Shown here: positions 8,397 to 15,458 of the stretch, in pieces
Position numbering within the stretch: the first letter of the stretch is position 1
Layout of the letters: every line of letters starts with the position of its first letter
Origin: Streptomyces sp. GQFP
GTDB taxonomy: Bacteria; Actinomycetota; Actinomycetes; Streptomycetales; Streptomycetaceae
Direction of reading: 5' to 3'
Assembly: GCF_021545335.1 (NCBI RefSeq)
Contig: NZ_CP089312.1
Location: 5,084,001-5,148,000, forward strand
Length of the DNA stretch: 64,000 bases
Notes under the pieces: generated by a model
What the model saw: only the letters and a program-made list of their open reading frames with translations
Told to the model about the DNA's origin: nothing
Databases searched by the model: none
Translations under genes and position numbers: made by a program

Positions 8397-8405
8397 TTAT
8401 CCACA
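8397..8405. promoter_or_regulatory. DnaA box TTATCCACA upstream of acyl-CoA dehydrogenase
   Basis: Perfect TTATCCACA in the 322-bp gene-free stretch between the DUF5819 gene and the acyl-CoA dehydrogenase gene. The rest of this stretch holds the two operators at 8452 and 8512; I see nothing else. Confidence 0.45.
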
Positions 8406-8451
8406 GCCGTTGACACCCTACGGCCCGCCGCCGGATCATCGAATCAGGCAA

Positions 8452-8465
8452 ACCGAACGATCGGT
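8452..8465. promoter_or_regulatory. TetR-type operator, copy 3 (ACCGAACGATCGGT)
   Basis: Inverted repeat ACCGA-ACGA-TCGGT extended by one base on each side (AACCGAACGATCGGTT). It lies 107 bp upstream of the acyl-CoA dehydrogenase start. Its arms are identical to those of the paaH/paaN site. Confidence 0.75.
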
Positions 8466-8511
8466 TGGTTCACTCGCCTCACACCCTCGCCCTCCACCCG
8501 TTCCCTTCTTC

Positions 8512-8525
8512 TAGAACCTGTTCTA
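8512..8525. promoter_or_regulatory. KstR-type palindrome TAGAACCTGTTCTA
   Basis: Perfect inverted repeat TAGAAC-CT-GTTCTA, 46 bp upstream of the acyl-CoA dehydrogenase ATG, where it would overlap the promoter. It matches exactly the TAGAACnnGTTCTA consensus known for the TetR-type repressor KstR of cholesterol catabolism in mycobacteria and rhodococci. No kstR gene is in this window. Confidence 0.7.
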
Positions 8526-8571
8526 TCTTGACGCCCCGTCAGATACCCGCCCGCCCCGAGAGGACAGCACC

Positions 8572-9705
8572 ATGGACTTCAGGTTCAGCGAGGAGCAGCA
8601 GGCGGCGGTCGAGGCGGCCCTGGCGGTGTTCGGCGGGGTCGCGCCGGACTCGGTGCCCAGTCCGTCGCTCGTCGCGGGCGCCGTCGCGGACGACTTCGAC
8701 CGGGCCCTGTGGGAGCGGCTCGCCGGTGCGGATCTGCTGAGTCTGCTGCTCGACGAGGACTTCGACGGGGCCGGTCTCGACGCCATCGCCCTGTGCCTCG
8801 TGCTGCGCGAGTCCGCGAAGGTGCTGGCCAGGGTGCCCCTGCTGGAGAGCTGCGCGGCCATGGCGGCCGTACAGGCGTACGGGGACGAGGAGTTGCGGGG
8901 CGAGGTGCTGCGCCGGGCCGGGACCGGCGAACTCGTTCTCACCGTCGCCGCGCACGGCCGTACCGGCCACGACCCCGCCGAACTCGCCGTGACCGCCGGG
9001 CGGGACGGTGACCTCTGGGTCCTCGACGGCACGCAGACGGCGGTGCCCTGGGCGCACAACGCCGACTTCGTCCTCGTACCCGCGCGCACCAGCGCCGACC
9101 GGACCGTCCTCGCCCTGGTCCCCCGGAGCCACGAAGGCGTCGTCCTCGGCGAGCAGATATCCACCGCCGGTGAGCGGCTCGGCGAACTGCGCCTGGAGTC
9201 CGTGCGGTTGCCGGACCGGTACGTCCTCGACGCCGACGGCGGCTGGCCGTGGCTGCGCGATCTGCTGACCGTCGGAACGTGCACGCTGGCGCTCGGGCTC
9301 GGGACGGCGGTGCTGGGCATGACCAGCGACTACACCAGCAAGCGGGAGCAGTTCGGACATCCGCTGGCCACGTTCCAGGCCGTCGCCGTGCAGGCCGCCG
9401 ACCGGTACATCGACCTGCGCGCGATGGAGGTCACGCTGTGGCAGGCGGCGTGGCGGATCAGCACCGGGGCCGGGGGCGCGCTGCCCGCATCCGGGGACGT
9501 CGCCGTCGCCAAGATCTGGGCCTCGGAGGGCGTACGACGGGTCGTGCAGACCGCGCAGCATCTGCACGGCGGTTTCGGCGCCGACACCGACTATCCGCTG
9601 CACCGGTTCCACGCCTGGGCCAAGTACCTGGAGCTGTCGCTCGGCCCGGCCGCAGCGCACGAGGAGGCCCTTGGCGACCTGCTGGCGGCCCACCAGCTGG
9701 GCTGA
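8572..9705 (+). CDS. Acyl-CoA dehydrogenase (FadE28-like)
   Basis: 377 residues, with the alpha/beta/alpha acyl-CoA dehydrogenase architecture. An N-terminal helical domain (FRFSEEQQAAVEAALAVF) is followed by a central beta domain and a C-terminal four-helix domain with SDYTSKREQFGHPLATFQAV (FAD/substrate segment) and HLHGGFGADTDYPLHRF. The enzyme oxidises an acyl-CoA to the 2,3-enoyl-CoA with FAD. Its length and the KstR-type operator upstream recall FadE28-like subunits that work on steroid side chains as heterotetramers, but no partner FadE gene is next to it. The ATG follows GAGAGGACAGCACC. It is apparently monocistronic. Confidence 0.85.
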   Translation: MDFRFSEEQQAAVEAALAVFGGVAPDSVPSPSLVAGAVADDFDRALWERLAGADLLSLLLDEDFDGAGLDAIALCLVLRESAKVLARVPLLESCAAMAAVQAYGDEELRGEVLRRAGTGELVLTVAAHGRTGHDPAELAVTAGRDGDLWVLDGTQTAVPWAHNADFVLVPARTSADRTVLALVPRSHEGVVLGEQISTAGERLGELRLESVRLPDRYVLDADGGWPWLRDLLTVGTCTLALGLGTAVLGMTSDYTSKREQFGHPLATFQAVAVQAADRYIDLRAMEVTLWQAAWRISTGAGGALPASGDVAVAKIWASEGVRRVVQTAQHLHGGFGADTDYPLHRFHAWAKYLELSLGPAAAHEEALGDLLAAHQLG

Positions 9706-9751
9706 ACCCGGCGGTGGGCCGTCACGTACCGGGATACGGGGAGACGGGGGT

Positions 9752-10099
9752 TCAGGCGACGAAGCCCGGCGCACCCTCATCCGTCACGACCGGACGGCCC
9801 GCCGCCTCCCACACCTGCATACCGCCGCCGACGTTCACCGCGTCGACGCCCTGCTGGACCAGGTAGTTGGTGACCTGGGCCGAGCGGCCGCCGGAGCGGC
9901 AGATCACGTTGACCCGGCCGCCCTGCGGTGCCGCCTCGGTCAACTCGCCGTAGCGGGCGACGAACTCGCTCATCGGGATGTGCAACGCCCCCTCGGCGTG
10001 CCCCGCCTGCCACTCGTCGTCCTCGCGGACGTCCAGCAGGAAGTCGCCGTCCTTGAGGTCCGAGACCTCGACCGTGGGCACACCAGCTCCGAAACTCAT
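9752..10099 (-). CDS. Rhodanese-domain sulfurtransferase
   Basis: 115 residues forming a single rhodanese domain. The active-site loop is CRSGGRS (Cys near residue 67), and the DVREDDEWQAGHAEGALHIP box is the family N-terminal signature. It transfers sulfane sulfur or binds it; the physiological acceptor is unknown. The gene is convergent with the acyl-CoA dehydrogenase gene (46 bp gap) and 19 bp downstream of the J-domain gene, so it may be co-transcribed with the latter. Confidence 0.85.
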   Translation of the reverse strand: MSFGAGVPTVEVSDLKDGDFLLDVREDDEWQAGHAEGALHIPMSEFVARYGELTEAAPQGGRVNVICRSGGRSAQVTNYLVQQGVDAVNVGGGMQVWEAAGRPVVTDEGAPGFVA

Positions 10100-10118
10100 G
10101 TCCCCGACGATACCCAGG

Positions 10119-11045
10119 TCACTGCTCCAGCAACTCCGCGAGTTCCCTCTCGCGCTCCGCGACCTGCGCCAGGAGCTGCTCGGCGATCTCCTCCAGGAGG
10201 CGGTCGGGGTCGTCCGGGGCGAGCTTCAGCATCGCGCCGATCGCGCCCTCCTCCAGCTCACTGGCGACCAGCGTGAGCAGTTCCTTGCGCTGGGAAAGCC
10301 ATTCGAGGCGGGCGTACAGCTCCTCGCTGTGACTCGGCTGCCACTCGGCGGGCGCCGGACCGGCCGCCCACTCCTCGGCCAGCTCCCGCAACAGCCCCTC
10401 GTCACCCCGCCCGTAGGCGGCGTTGACCCGGGAGATGAACTCGTCGCGCCGCGCCCGCTCGTCCTCGTCCTGCGCGAGGTCAGGGTGGGCCTTGCGGACC
10501 AGTTCGCGGTAGAGCTTGCGGGCCTCGTCGCTCGGGCGGACCCGCTGCGGAGGCCGCACCGGCTGGTCGGTGAGCATCGCGACGGCCTCCGGGAACAGTC
10601 CCTCCGAGTCCATCCAGCCGTGGAACAGCTCCTCGACACCGGGCATCGGCATGACCCGCGCCCGCGCCTCCTGCGCCGCGCGCACGTCCTCGGGTGCGCC
10701 GGTCCGCGCGGCCTTCGCCTCGGCGATGCTCGCGTCCAGTTCGTCGAGGCGGGCGTACATCGGCCCGAGCTTCTGGTGGTGCAGCCGGGAGAAGTTCTCG
10801 ACCTCGATACGGAAGGTCTCGACGGCGATCTCGTACTCGATGAGCGCCTGCTCGGCGGCCCGCACGGCCCGCTCCAGCCTTGCCTCGGGCCGATCCGCCT
10901 CAGCCGCGCCCTCGGCCGCGCCCCCGGTCCGATCGGCCGCGCCGGACGGCGCCTGCGCGTCAAGGGGCTCCCGCGGCCCGTCGGCTTCGGGCACGGACGA
11001 GGACTGCTCAGCTTCCGGGGTCGTCACCCGCCCAGCGTAGGCCAC
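10119..11045 (-). CDS. J-domain (DnaJ-like) protein
   Basis: About 308 residues. A disordered Ala/Glu-rich N terminus (1-55) is followed by a long coiled-coil region (56-130) and a divergent J domain at about residues 172-225 with the diagnostic HPD tripeptide (RKAHPDLAQDEDERARRDEF, HPD at 187-189). The C-terminal helices are rich in Glu and Leu. J domains stimulate ATP hydrolysis by DnaK-type chaperones, so a co-chaperone role is likely; there is no zinc-finger or G/F region. A GTG at 11045 or one at 11027 could be the start. Confidence 0.7.
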   Translation of the reverse strand: MAYAGRVTTPEAEQSSSVPEADGPREPLDAQAPSGAADRTGGAAEGAAEADRPEARLERAVRAAEQALIEYEIAVETFRIEVENFSRLHHQKLGPMYARLDELDASIAEAKAARTGAPEDVRAAQEARARVMPMPGVEELFHGWMDSEGLFPEAVAMLTDQPVRPPQRVRPSDEARKLYRELVRKAHPDLAQDEDERARRDEFISRVNAAYGRGDEGLLRELAEEWAAGPAPAEWQPSHSEELYARLEWLSQRKELLTLVASELEEGAIGAMLKLAPDDPDRLLEEIAEQLLAQVAERERELAELLEQ

Positions 11046-11115
11046 GGCTCACCCGCACAGCCAAGGCCACCGAACAGACCCCGCGCCGCCCCGCCCCCGT
11101 CCCCCGTAACAACCG

Positions 11116-12609
11116 TCACACCCCCATCTCCGCGTCGATCCTCCCCGCCCGCACCGCCTCCACCAGATCCGCGTGGTCCGCCTCCGTGCGGTCGGCATAG
11201 GACATGGCGAACGTCGCCATCGCCTCGTCCAGCTCGTCGCCCTTGCCGCAGTAGCCGGCGATCAGCCGCGGGTCGGCGCTGTGGGCGTGGGCGCGGGCCA
11301 GCAGGGCGCCCGTCATCCGGCCGTAGTCGTCGACCTGGTCGGCGGAGAGGGCGGCCGGGTCGACGCTGCCCTTGCGGTTGCGGAACTGCCGTACCTGGAA
11401 AGGCAGTCCGTCGACAGTGGTCCAACCGAGGAGGATGTCGCTCACGACCTGCATGCGCTTCTGCCCGAGCACCACCCGGCGCCCCTCGTGCATCGCGCCC
11501 GTGGCCTCCACCGGGTCGAAGCCGGCGGTCGCCAGATGCGGAACCAGCGCCGAGGGCCGGGCCTCCTTCACCTGGAGCACGAGGGACTCACCGCGGTGGT
11601 CCAGCAGCAGCACGACGTACGACCGCGCGCCCACGCTCCCCGTGCCCACGATCCGGAACGCCACGTCGTGCACCGAGTGCCGGGCCAGCAGCGGAAGCCG
11701 GTCCTCGGACAGAGTGCCCACGTACTCCTCCAGGGACGCCGCCACCGCCGCGGCCTCCGCGTCCGGCACCTCACGCAGCACCGGCGGGGCGGCCACGAAG
11801 CGCCGCCCGCCGTCCTCGGTGGCCTCCGTCGACCTGGCCGCGAAGCGCCCGCTGGTGTTGCCCCGCGCCTTCTCGGAGACCCGCTCCAGGGTGCCGATCA
11901 GGTCGTGGGCGTCCGTGTAGGAGACGAGTTCCTCGTCCGCGATGGCGTTCCACGCGTCCAGCACCGACAGCTTCGCGAGGAGCCGCATCGTGCGCCGGTA
12001 CGCGCCGACCGCGCCGTGCGCCGCTCCCCGGCAGGTGGCCTCGTCCGCGCCCGCCTCCCGGCCCGCGAGCACGAGCGAGGCGGCGAGCCGCTTGAGGTCC
12101 CACTCCCAGGGACCCAGGACCGTCTCGTCGAAGTCGTTGAGGTCCATGACCAGACCGCCGCGCGCGTCCCCGTACAGCCCGAAGTTGCCCGCGTGGGCGT
12201 CGCCGCAGATCTGGGCCCGGATCCTGGTCATCGGCGTACGGGCCAGGTCGTACGCCATCAGGCCCGCCGAACCGCGCAGGAACGCGAACGGGGTGGCCGC
12301 CATCCTGCCCACCCTTATCGGGGTCAGCTCGGGGATACGGCCGAGGTTGGACTCCTTGACCGCCGCCTCCGCGTCCGGACGCGAACCGTCCGTGCCGGAG
12401 TCGAAGGAGGCGTGCGCGGCCCGGGGGACCTGCCGCCGCAGCGCCTTCCCCTCCTCCTTGGGGGAGGAGCCCGCCGCCTGCCACTGGGCGAAGCCACGCA
12501 CCCGGGGAAGCTCCCGTGCCCGGCTCGGCGCCGCTCCGGTACCCGCAGACTCCGTACCGACCTCGGTCATCGCGACCGCCTCCCCCGCTTCGTTCACCAC
12601 TGTCAACAT
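11116..12609 (-). CDS. DUF2252 family protein
   Basis: About 497 residues with typical DUF2252 segments: ICGDAHAGNFGLYGDARGGL, FDLNDFDE-type (VMDLNDFDETVLGPWEWDLKR) and FRQLRNRKG-like QVRQFRNRKGSVD. The family has a kinase/aminoglycoside phosphotransferase-like fold with HAGN and DFDE motifs, but its substrate is unknown. I chose the ATG at 12609 because upstream in-frame codons run into the DnaA box at 12656. Single gene, orientation as its rhodanese and J-domain neighbours. Moderately conserved across Streptomyces. Confidence 0.8.
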   Translation of the reverse strand: MLTVVNEAGEAVAMTEVGTESAGTGAAPSRARELPRVRGFAQWQAAGSSPKEEGKALRRQVPRAAHASFDSGTDGSRPDAEAAVKESNLGRIPELTPIRVGRMAATPFAFLRGSAGLMAYDLARTPMTRIRAQICGDAHAGNFGLYGDARGGLVMDLNDFDETVLGPWEWDLKRLAASLVLAGREAGADEATCRGAAHGAVGAYRRTMRLLAKLSVLDAWNAIADEELVSYTDAHDLIGTLERVSEKARGNTSGRFAARSTEATEDGGRRFVAAPPVLREVPDAEAAAVAASLEEYVGTLSEDRLPLLARHSVHDVAFRIVGTGSVGARSYVVLLLDHRGESLVLQVKEARPSALVPHLATAGFDPVEATGAMHEGRRVVLGQKRMQVVSDILLGWTTVDGLPFQVRQFRNRKGSVDPAALSADQVDDYGRMTGALLARAHAHSADPRLIAGYCGKGDELDEAMATFAMSYADRTEADHADLVEAVRAGRIDAEMGV

Positions 12610-12655
12610 CAACTCGCGACGACCGTACCGCCACCGGACAAATCCCGTCAGAGCC

Positions 12656-12664
12656 TGTGGATAA
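12656..12664. promoter_or_regulatory. DnaA box (TGTGGATAA) upstream of DUF2252 gene
   Basis: Perfect reverse complement of TTATCCACA, 47 bp upstream of the DUF2252 start and at the left edge of the accessory island. Confidence 0.45.
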
Positions 12665-12711
12665 CTCTTCGACGCCAAGTCGGCTCGCAGGACGTACCTC
12701 GGTGTTGCAGG

Positions 12712-13040
12712 TCAGGTGGCCGGCAGACCCCCGTCGATGTACAGGTCATGGGCGTTGAGGCCGGTCTTGCGGAGCAGGAAGTCGGTGGCATCGGCGATCT
12801 CGGCCATCGCCACCAGTCGTCCGATCGGTGCCCGGTCCGAGTGCGGCGGGTCGAGAACGTCACGCCATTTGGGGCTGTCGGCGATCAGGCCCGGATAGGG
12901 GCGTTCCCTGGCGAGCCCGCCGAAAAGAACGACGGAGGCGCCCGGGTTCAACCGGTCACGCAGCACACGGACCGTCTCGGCGTAGCCGACGAACTTCAAG
13001 GTCACGGCCGTCACGGCGTCGGTGATGCGTCGGCCAACGA
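12712..13040 (-). pseudogene. Short-chain dehydrogenase/reductase remnant
   Basis: Only C-terminal SDR pieces remain. A segment like KFVGYAETVRVLRDRL followed by GASVVLFGG matches the middle of the fold, and it jumps straight to ADSPKWRDVL and the typical C-terminal end FLLRKTGLNAHDLYIDGG. The stretch normally between these (catalytic Tyr-xxx-Lys, nucleotide-binding return) is missing, and there is no N-terminal glycine motif or start codon. I read it as a gene with an N-terminal truncation and an internal deletion. It ends with a normal stop at 12712. Confidence 0.65.
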
Positions 13041-13130
13041 GGCGCCGATCGTCTCGGGCCGAGCAAGGTCGAGGGCAGTCCCCGGGTGCCGGCGCCGATC
13101 CGGGCGGAGATGGTCTCGGCCCGTGCCTTG

Positions 13131-13259
13131 TCCCTCCGCCATGTGCGCCGCCAGCGCGGGGAACAGCGCCGGTTCCTCGTGATCGAGGTGCCGGTGGACC
13201 AGGTCGCGCACAATGGCCGCCGCGGCGGCCAACGCCGCCCGATCCGCGCCGAGTTCGCT
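13131..13259 (-). pseudogene. Hemerythrin-like domain fragment
   Basis: About 43 codons resemble part of a hemerythrin HHE-type helix bundle: IVRDLVHRHLDHEEPALFPA keeps the H-xxx-H-EE metal-ligand spacing. Reading frames on either side do not continue the domain and there is no start. It is probably a relic between the SDR and TetR remnants, on the same strand as the SDR remnant. Confidence 0.45.
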
Positions 13260-13271
13260 CAACCCGCCGCC

Positions 13272-13580
13272 AACGACCCACCCATCGCCCTCGTGCGCAG
13301 CGCAGCGTCCGACGAGCACGCGGCGGCCCACCTCCTGGTCGCCATGCAGGAGAACAGCGCCGCCGCCCACCGGTCCATGCTCTCCCCCGACGCCCCGGCA
13401 GAACCCGGCGACGGCCTGGACACCCGCGTCGCACTCGCGGGGTCGCACATGATCGGAGTGGCCTTCAGCCGCTGCATCGCACGAACCGAGCCCCTCGCCT
13501 CGATGCCACCCGGGCAACTCGCCGCACAGCTCACCCGGGTCCTGTGGCACATCCTCTTCGAGGAGACCGCACCTCAGTGA
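13272..13580 (+). pseudogene. TetR-family regulator, C-terminal remnant
   Basis: Roughly 100 codons match the C-terminal ligand domain of a TetR regulator (for example AGSHMIGVAFSRCIARTEPL and ASMPPGQLAAQLTRVLWHIL). The HTH is absent; upstream in this frame the sequence becomes antisense to the hemerythrin fragment. The stop TGA at 13578-13580 lies inside repeat copy A. In intact loci a TetR and an SDR gene are commonly divergent, so these pieces may come from one ancestral pair. Confidence 0.6.
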
Positions 13581-13617
13581 GAGAGCTCACACGGACAGGA
13601 AAATCACACAGCGAACC
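13577..13617. repeat. Island-flanking repeat, copy A
   Basis: About 41 bp, beginning GTGAGAGAGCTCACAC and continuing GACAGGAAAATCACAC. It aligns to copy B at 21614-21655 with three mismatches and one 2-bp gap, in the same orientation. Each copy starts at the TGA stop of a coding remnant (TetR here, transposase at B) and is followed by a hairpin containing ATGATCA- or GTGATCA-like centres. GTGAG...CTCAC inside the repeat can itself form a small stem. Confidence 0.7.
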
Positions 13618-13635
13618 GTCACGGCAGCAAAACGG

Positions 13636-13669
13636 AACGGCCCTCATCGTGATCACGATGAGGGCCGTT
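13636..13669. terminator. Perfect 34-bp palindrome (bidirectional terminator-like)
   Basis: AACGGCCCTCATCGT and its exact complement ACGATGAGGGCCGTT surround the centre GATC, giving 17-bp arms without a loop. It follows repeat A. No long T-run follows, so it could equally be a cruciform element or mobile-element end. The following 300 bases (13670-13976) hold no gene I can support, only a short CACC...GGTG hairpin near 13840-13861. Confidence 0.6.
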
Positions 13670-13976
13670 CACTTGTGGGGCACCGACGGAACTCACTGGT
13701 CAGGCCCCTACGCGGGTGCCACTAGAGATCGTTTCCCACGCTGTGCCGCCGGTTTTCCCGCGGCCCAGGCCAGAGGGCTCGTCAGGGGTGTCGGCGGATT
13801 CGCGATGCGCTGCCCGCGCCGCCGGGACCTGCACCCAGTCACCTATTACCGATTACGGGTGAATAATTCCTATTTCGTTGATCAAGGCACGGGCCCATGA
13901 TCGAATCAGCCCACAAGGGGCAGCACAGCCAATCACCCTGCCCCACACACCGCATGACCACACACAAGGAAACCCT

Positions 13977-14591
13977 TTGCGCGCCTTCACCAGCACCGCG
14001 GTCTGCTCGGCCGTAGTCACAGGCATGCTTCTGGCATCCGCGGTCGTCACACCCGCCTCAGCGCGTACGACGTCACCGAGTGGACAGGACCTGCAGGTGA
14101 TGTCCGACTAAGGGTACGCGCAGGTGTTCGGCACGGCTCGCGCCGAAGTGGAGGGACTGGTCGTGAATCCGCCCCGGGTGAGTCCGCCTTCGCCAAGTGC
14201 CGGCACTGGTCTGTCGGTCAGTCACTGGAGCGTGGTGAAGTTCGTCAGCAAGGACGGCGAGGGGAAGAACATCCCGACCCGGGAGGGCAACAGCAAGTTC
14301 GGCTGGCGGCACTTCTCAGGGCCGCACAACATTCACGATCCCAAAGTGATCAAGATCGTGACCAGCGAACGCCCGGAAGAGAAGGAAGGAGCACGCCGGG
14401 TCTACGGCGGCGTGCTGACCAACCGTCTCGGCGCGATCCTCGCCCGGATCAAGGTGATCGCCCAGTACAGCTACAAGACCGCGGACGGCGACTACGAGCT
14501 CGCCGACCACAGCCACAAGATCGGAACGATCACCGCGTACTGTGAGCGGGTTCCTCGCAACAAGTGCCCCGACGCGGTGAACGAGACATGA
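13977..14591 (+). pseudogene. Secreted protein gene interrupted by in-frame TAA
   Basis: A TTG at 13977 preceded by AAGGAA opens a frame with a clear signal peptide (LRAFTSTAVCSAVVTGMLLA, cleavage near ASA). The frame meets TAA at 14109-14111 and then continues, in the same frame, for 160 codons as an apparently real domain (KVIAQYSYKTADGDYELADH, two Cys near the end, CERVPRNKC). I infer one secreted protein of about 200 residues with a nonsense codon; a short signal-peptide product and separate internal translation from the GTG at 14124 is the alternative. The 3' end overlaps the next gene by ATGA (14588-14591). I recognise no family. Confidence 0.5.
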
Positions 14592-15325
14592 CGTCCCCAC
14601 TCCCGGGCGCCAGTCAGGAGTCCGCACCGGTGCAGCGCTGGGAGAACGAAGGACTGGCCCGGCTGCAAGCCGCCCTCGTCCGGGGCATGCTCCGCTTCAC
14701 GGCGGCACCCCTGGGTGGCGGCCCTGTCGTCCGAGGCGTGCTCCCCGTCCCCAACGGACGAGGCGTGGGCAGAGTGGCCATCTGGGACGGCCAAGACATC
14801 GAGACCTCAGTGGCCTACGACCTGCCGCTGCTGGACCGCCACGGCGACAACATCCCCGCCTCCACAGTGGCAGCCGCTCTGCGCCAGGCTGTACGTCAGG
14901 CATCCGACATCCCTCGGACGGCAGCGGATCACAACCGTGACGGGCACGGCATCCCCGTCGTGGCCGCGGAGAACATGGGGCTGCTCCTGGAGGACGGTCC
15001 GGAGTTCGACCTCACGGACGCTCTCCACGCGGCAGCCGCAGGAATCACCCCGCCCGGCGGATACGAACCCGCCGGGAAGCTGTGTCTGCTCGGCTTCCTC
15101 CTCCTCGACCAGCACAGCGCGCGTCTCTACGTGACCGGCGAGGGGCTGTCCGACACGGTCGGCCTTGACGTGTCACTTCGCGACGAAGAGGGAGCCGTCA
15201 CCGTGGGCATCACGGGCCTGGCCGCTGCGCTGCCCTCACTCATCGCCGACGACCAGTTGCGGTACAACCCCTCGGACGCCGTGGACCCCTATTGCTCGGA
15301 AGTATTCGACCTGACCCACTGGTAG
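14588..15325 (+). CDS. Cytoplasmic protein of unknown function, coupled to secreted-protein gene
   Basis: 245 residues, no signal peptide or membrane helix, acidic, with patterned alternating strands (RGVLPVPNGRGVGRVAIWDG, KLCLLGFLLLDQHSARLYVT). No family recognised. It starts in an ATGA overlap with the interrupted secreted-protein gene, so the two were one translational unit. A secreted protein followed by an overlapping soluble partner is the layout of toxin-immunity or export-partner pairs, but there is no sequence evidence for either role here. The ATG at 14588 is chosen over a frame-open upstream start because of the overlap geometry. Confidence 0.6.
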   Translation: MTSPLPGASQESAPVQRWENEGLARLQAALVRGMLRFTAAPLGGGPVVRGVLPVPNGRGVGRVAIWDGQDIETSVAYDLPLLDRHGDNIPASTVAAALRQAVRQASDIPRTAADHNRDGHGIPVVAAENMGLLLEDGPEFDLTDALHAAAAGITPPGGYEPAGKLCLLGFLLLDQHSARLYVTGEGLSDTVGLDVSLRDEEGAVTVGITGLAAALPSLIADDQLRYNPSDAVDPYCSEVFDLTHW

Positions 15326-15458
15326 CGGGTCACCGAAGGAGCACGTACGGCAGGGCATCCTCGAACCGGATGGACCGAACGGGTGGGGCGCCGCGCCCAT
15401 GCCCGTGTTCATGAGCCGGGCCGCGAGATGACCGAGTTGACCGCGGCAACACGGTCGG

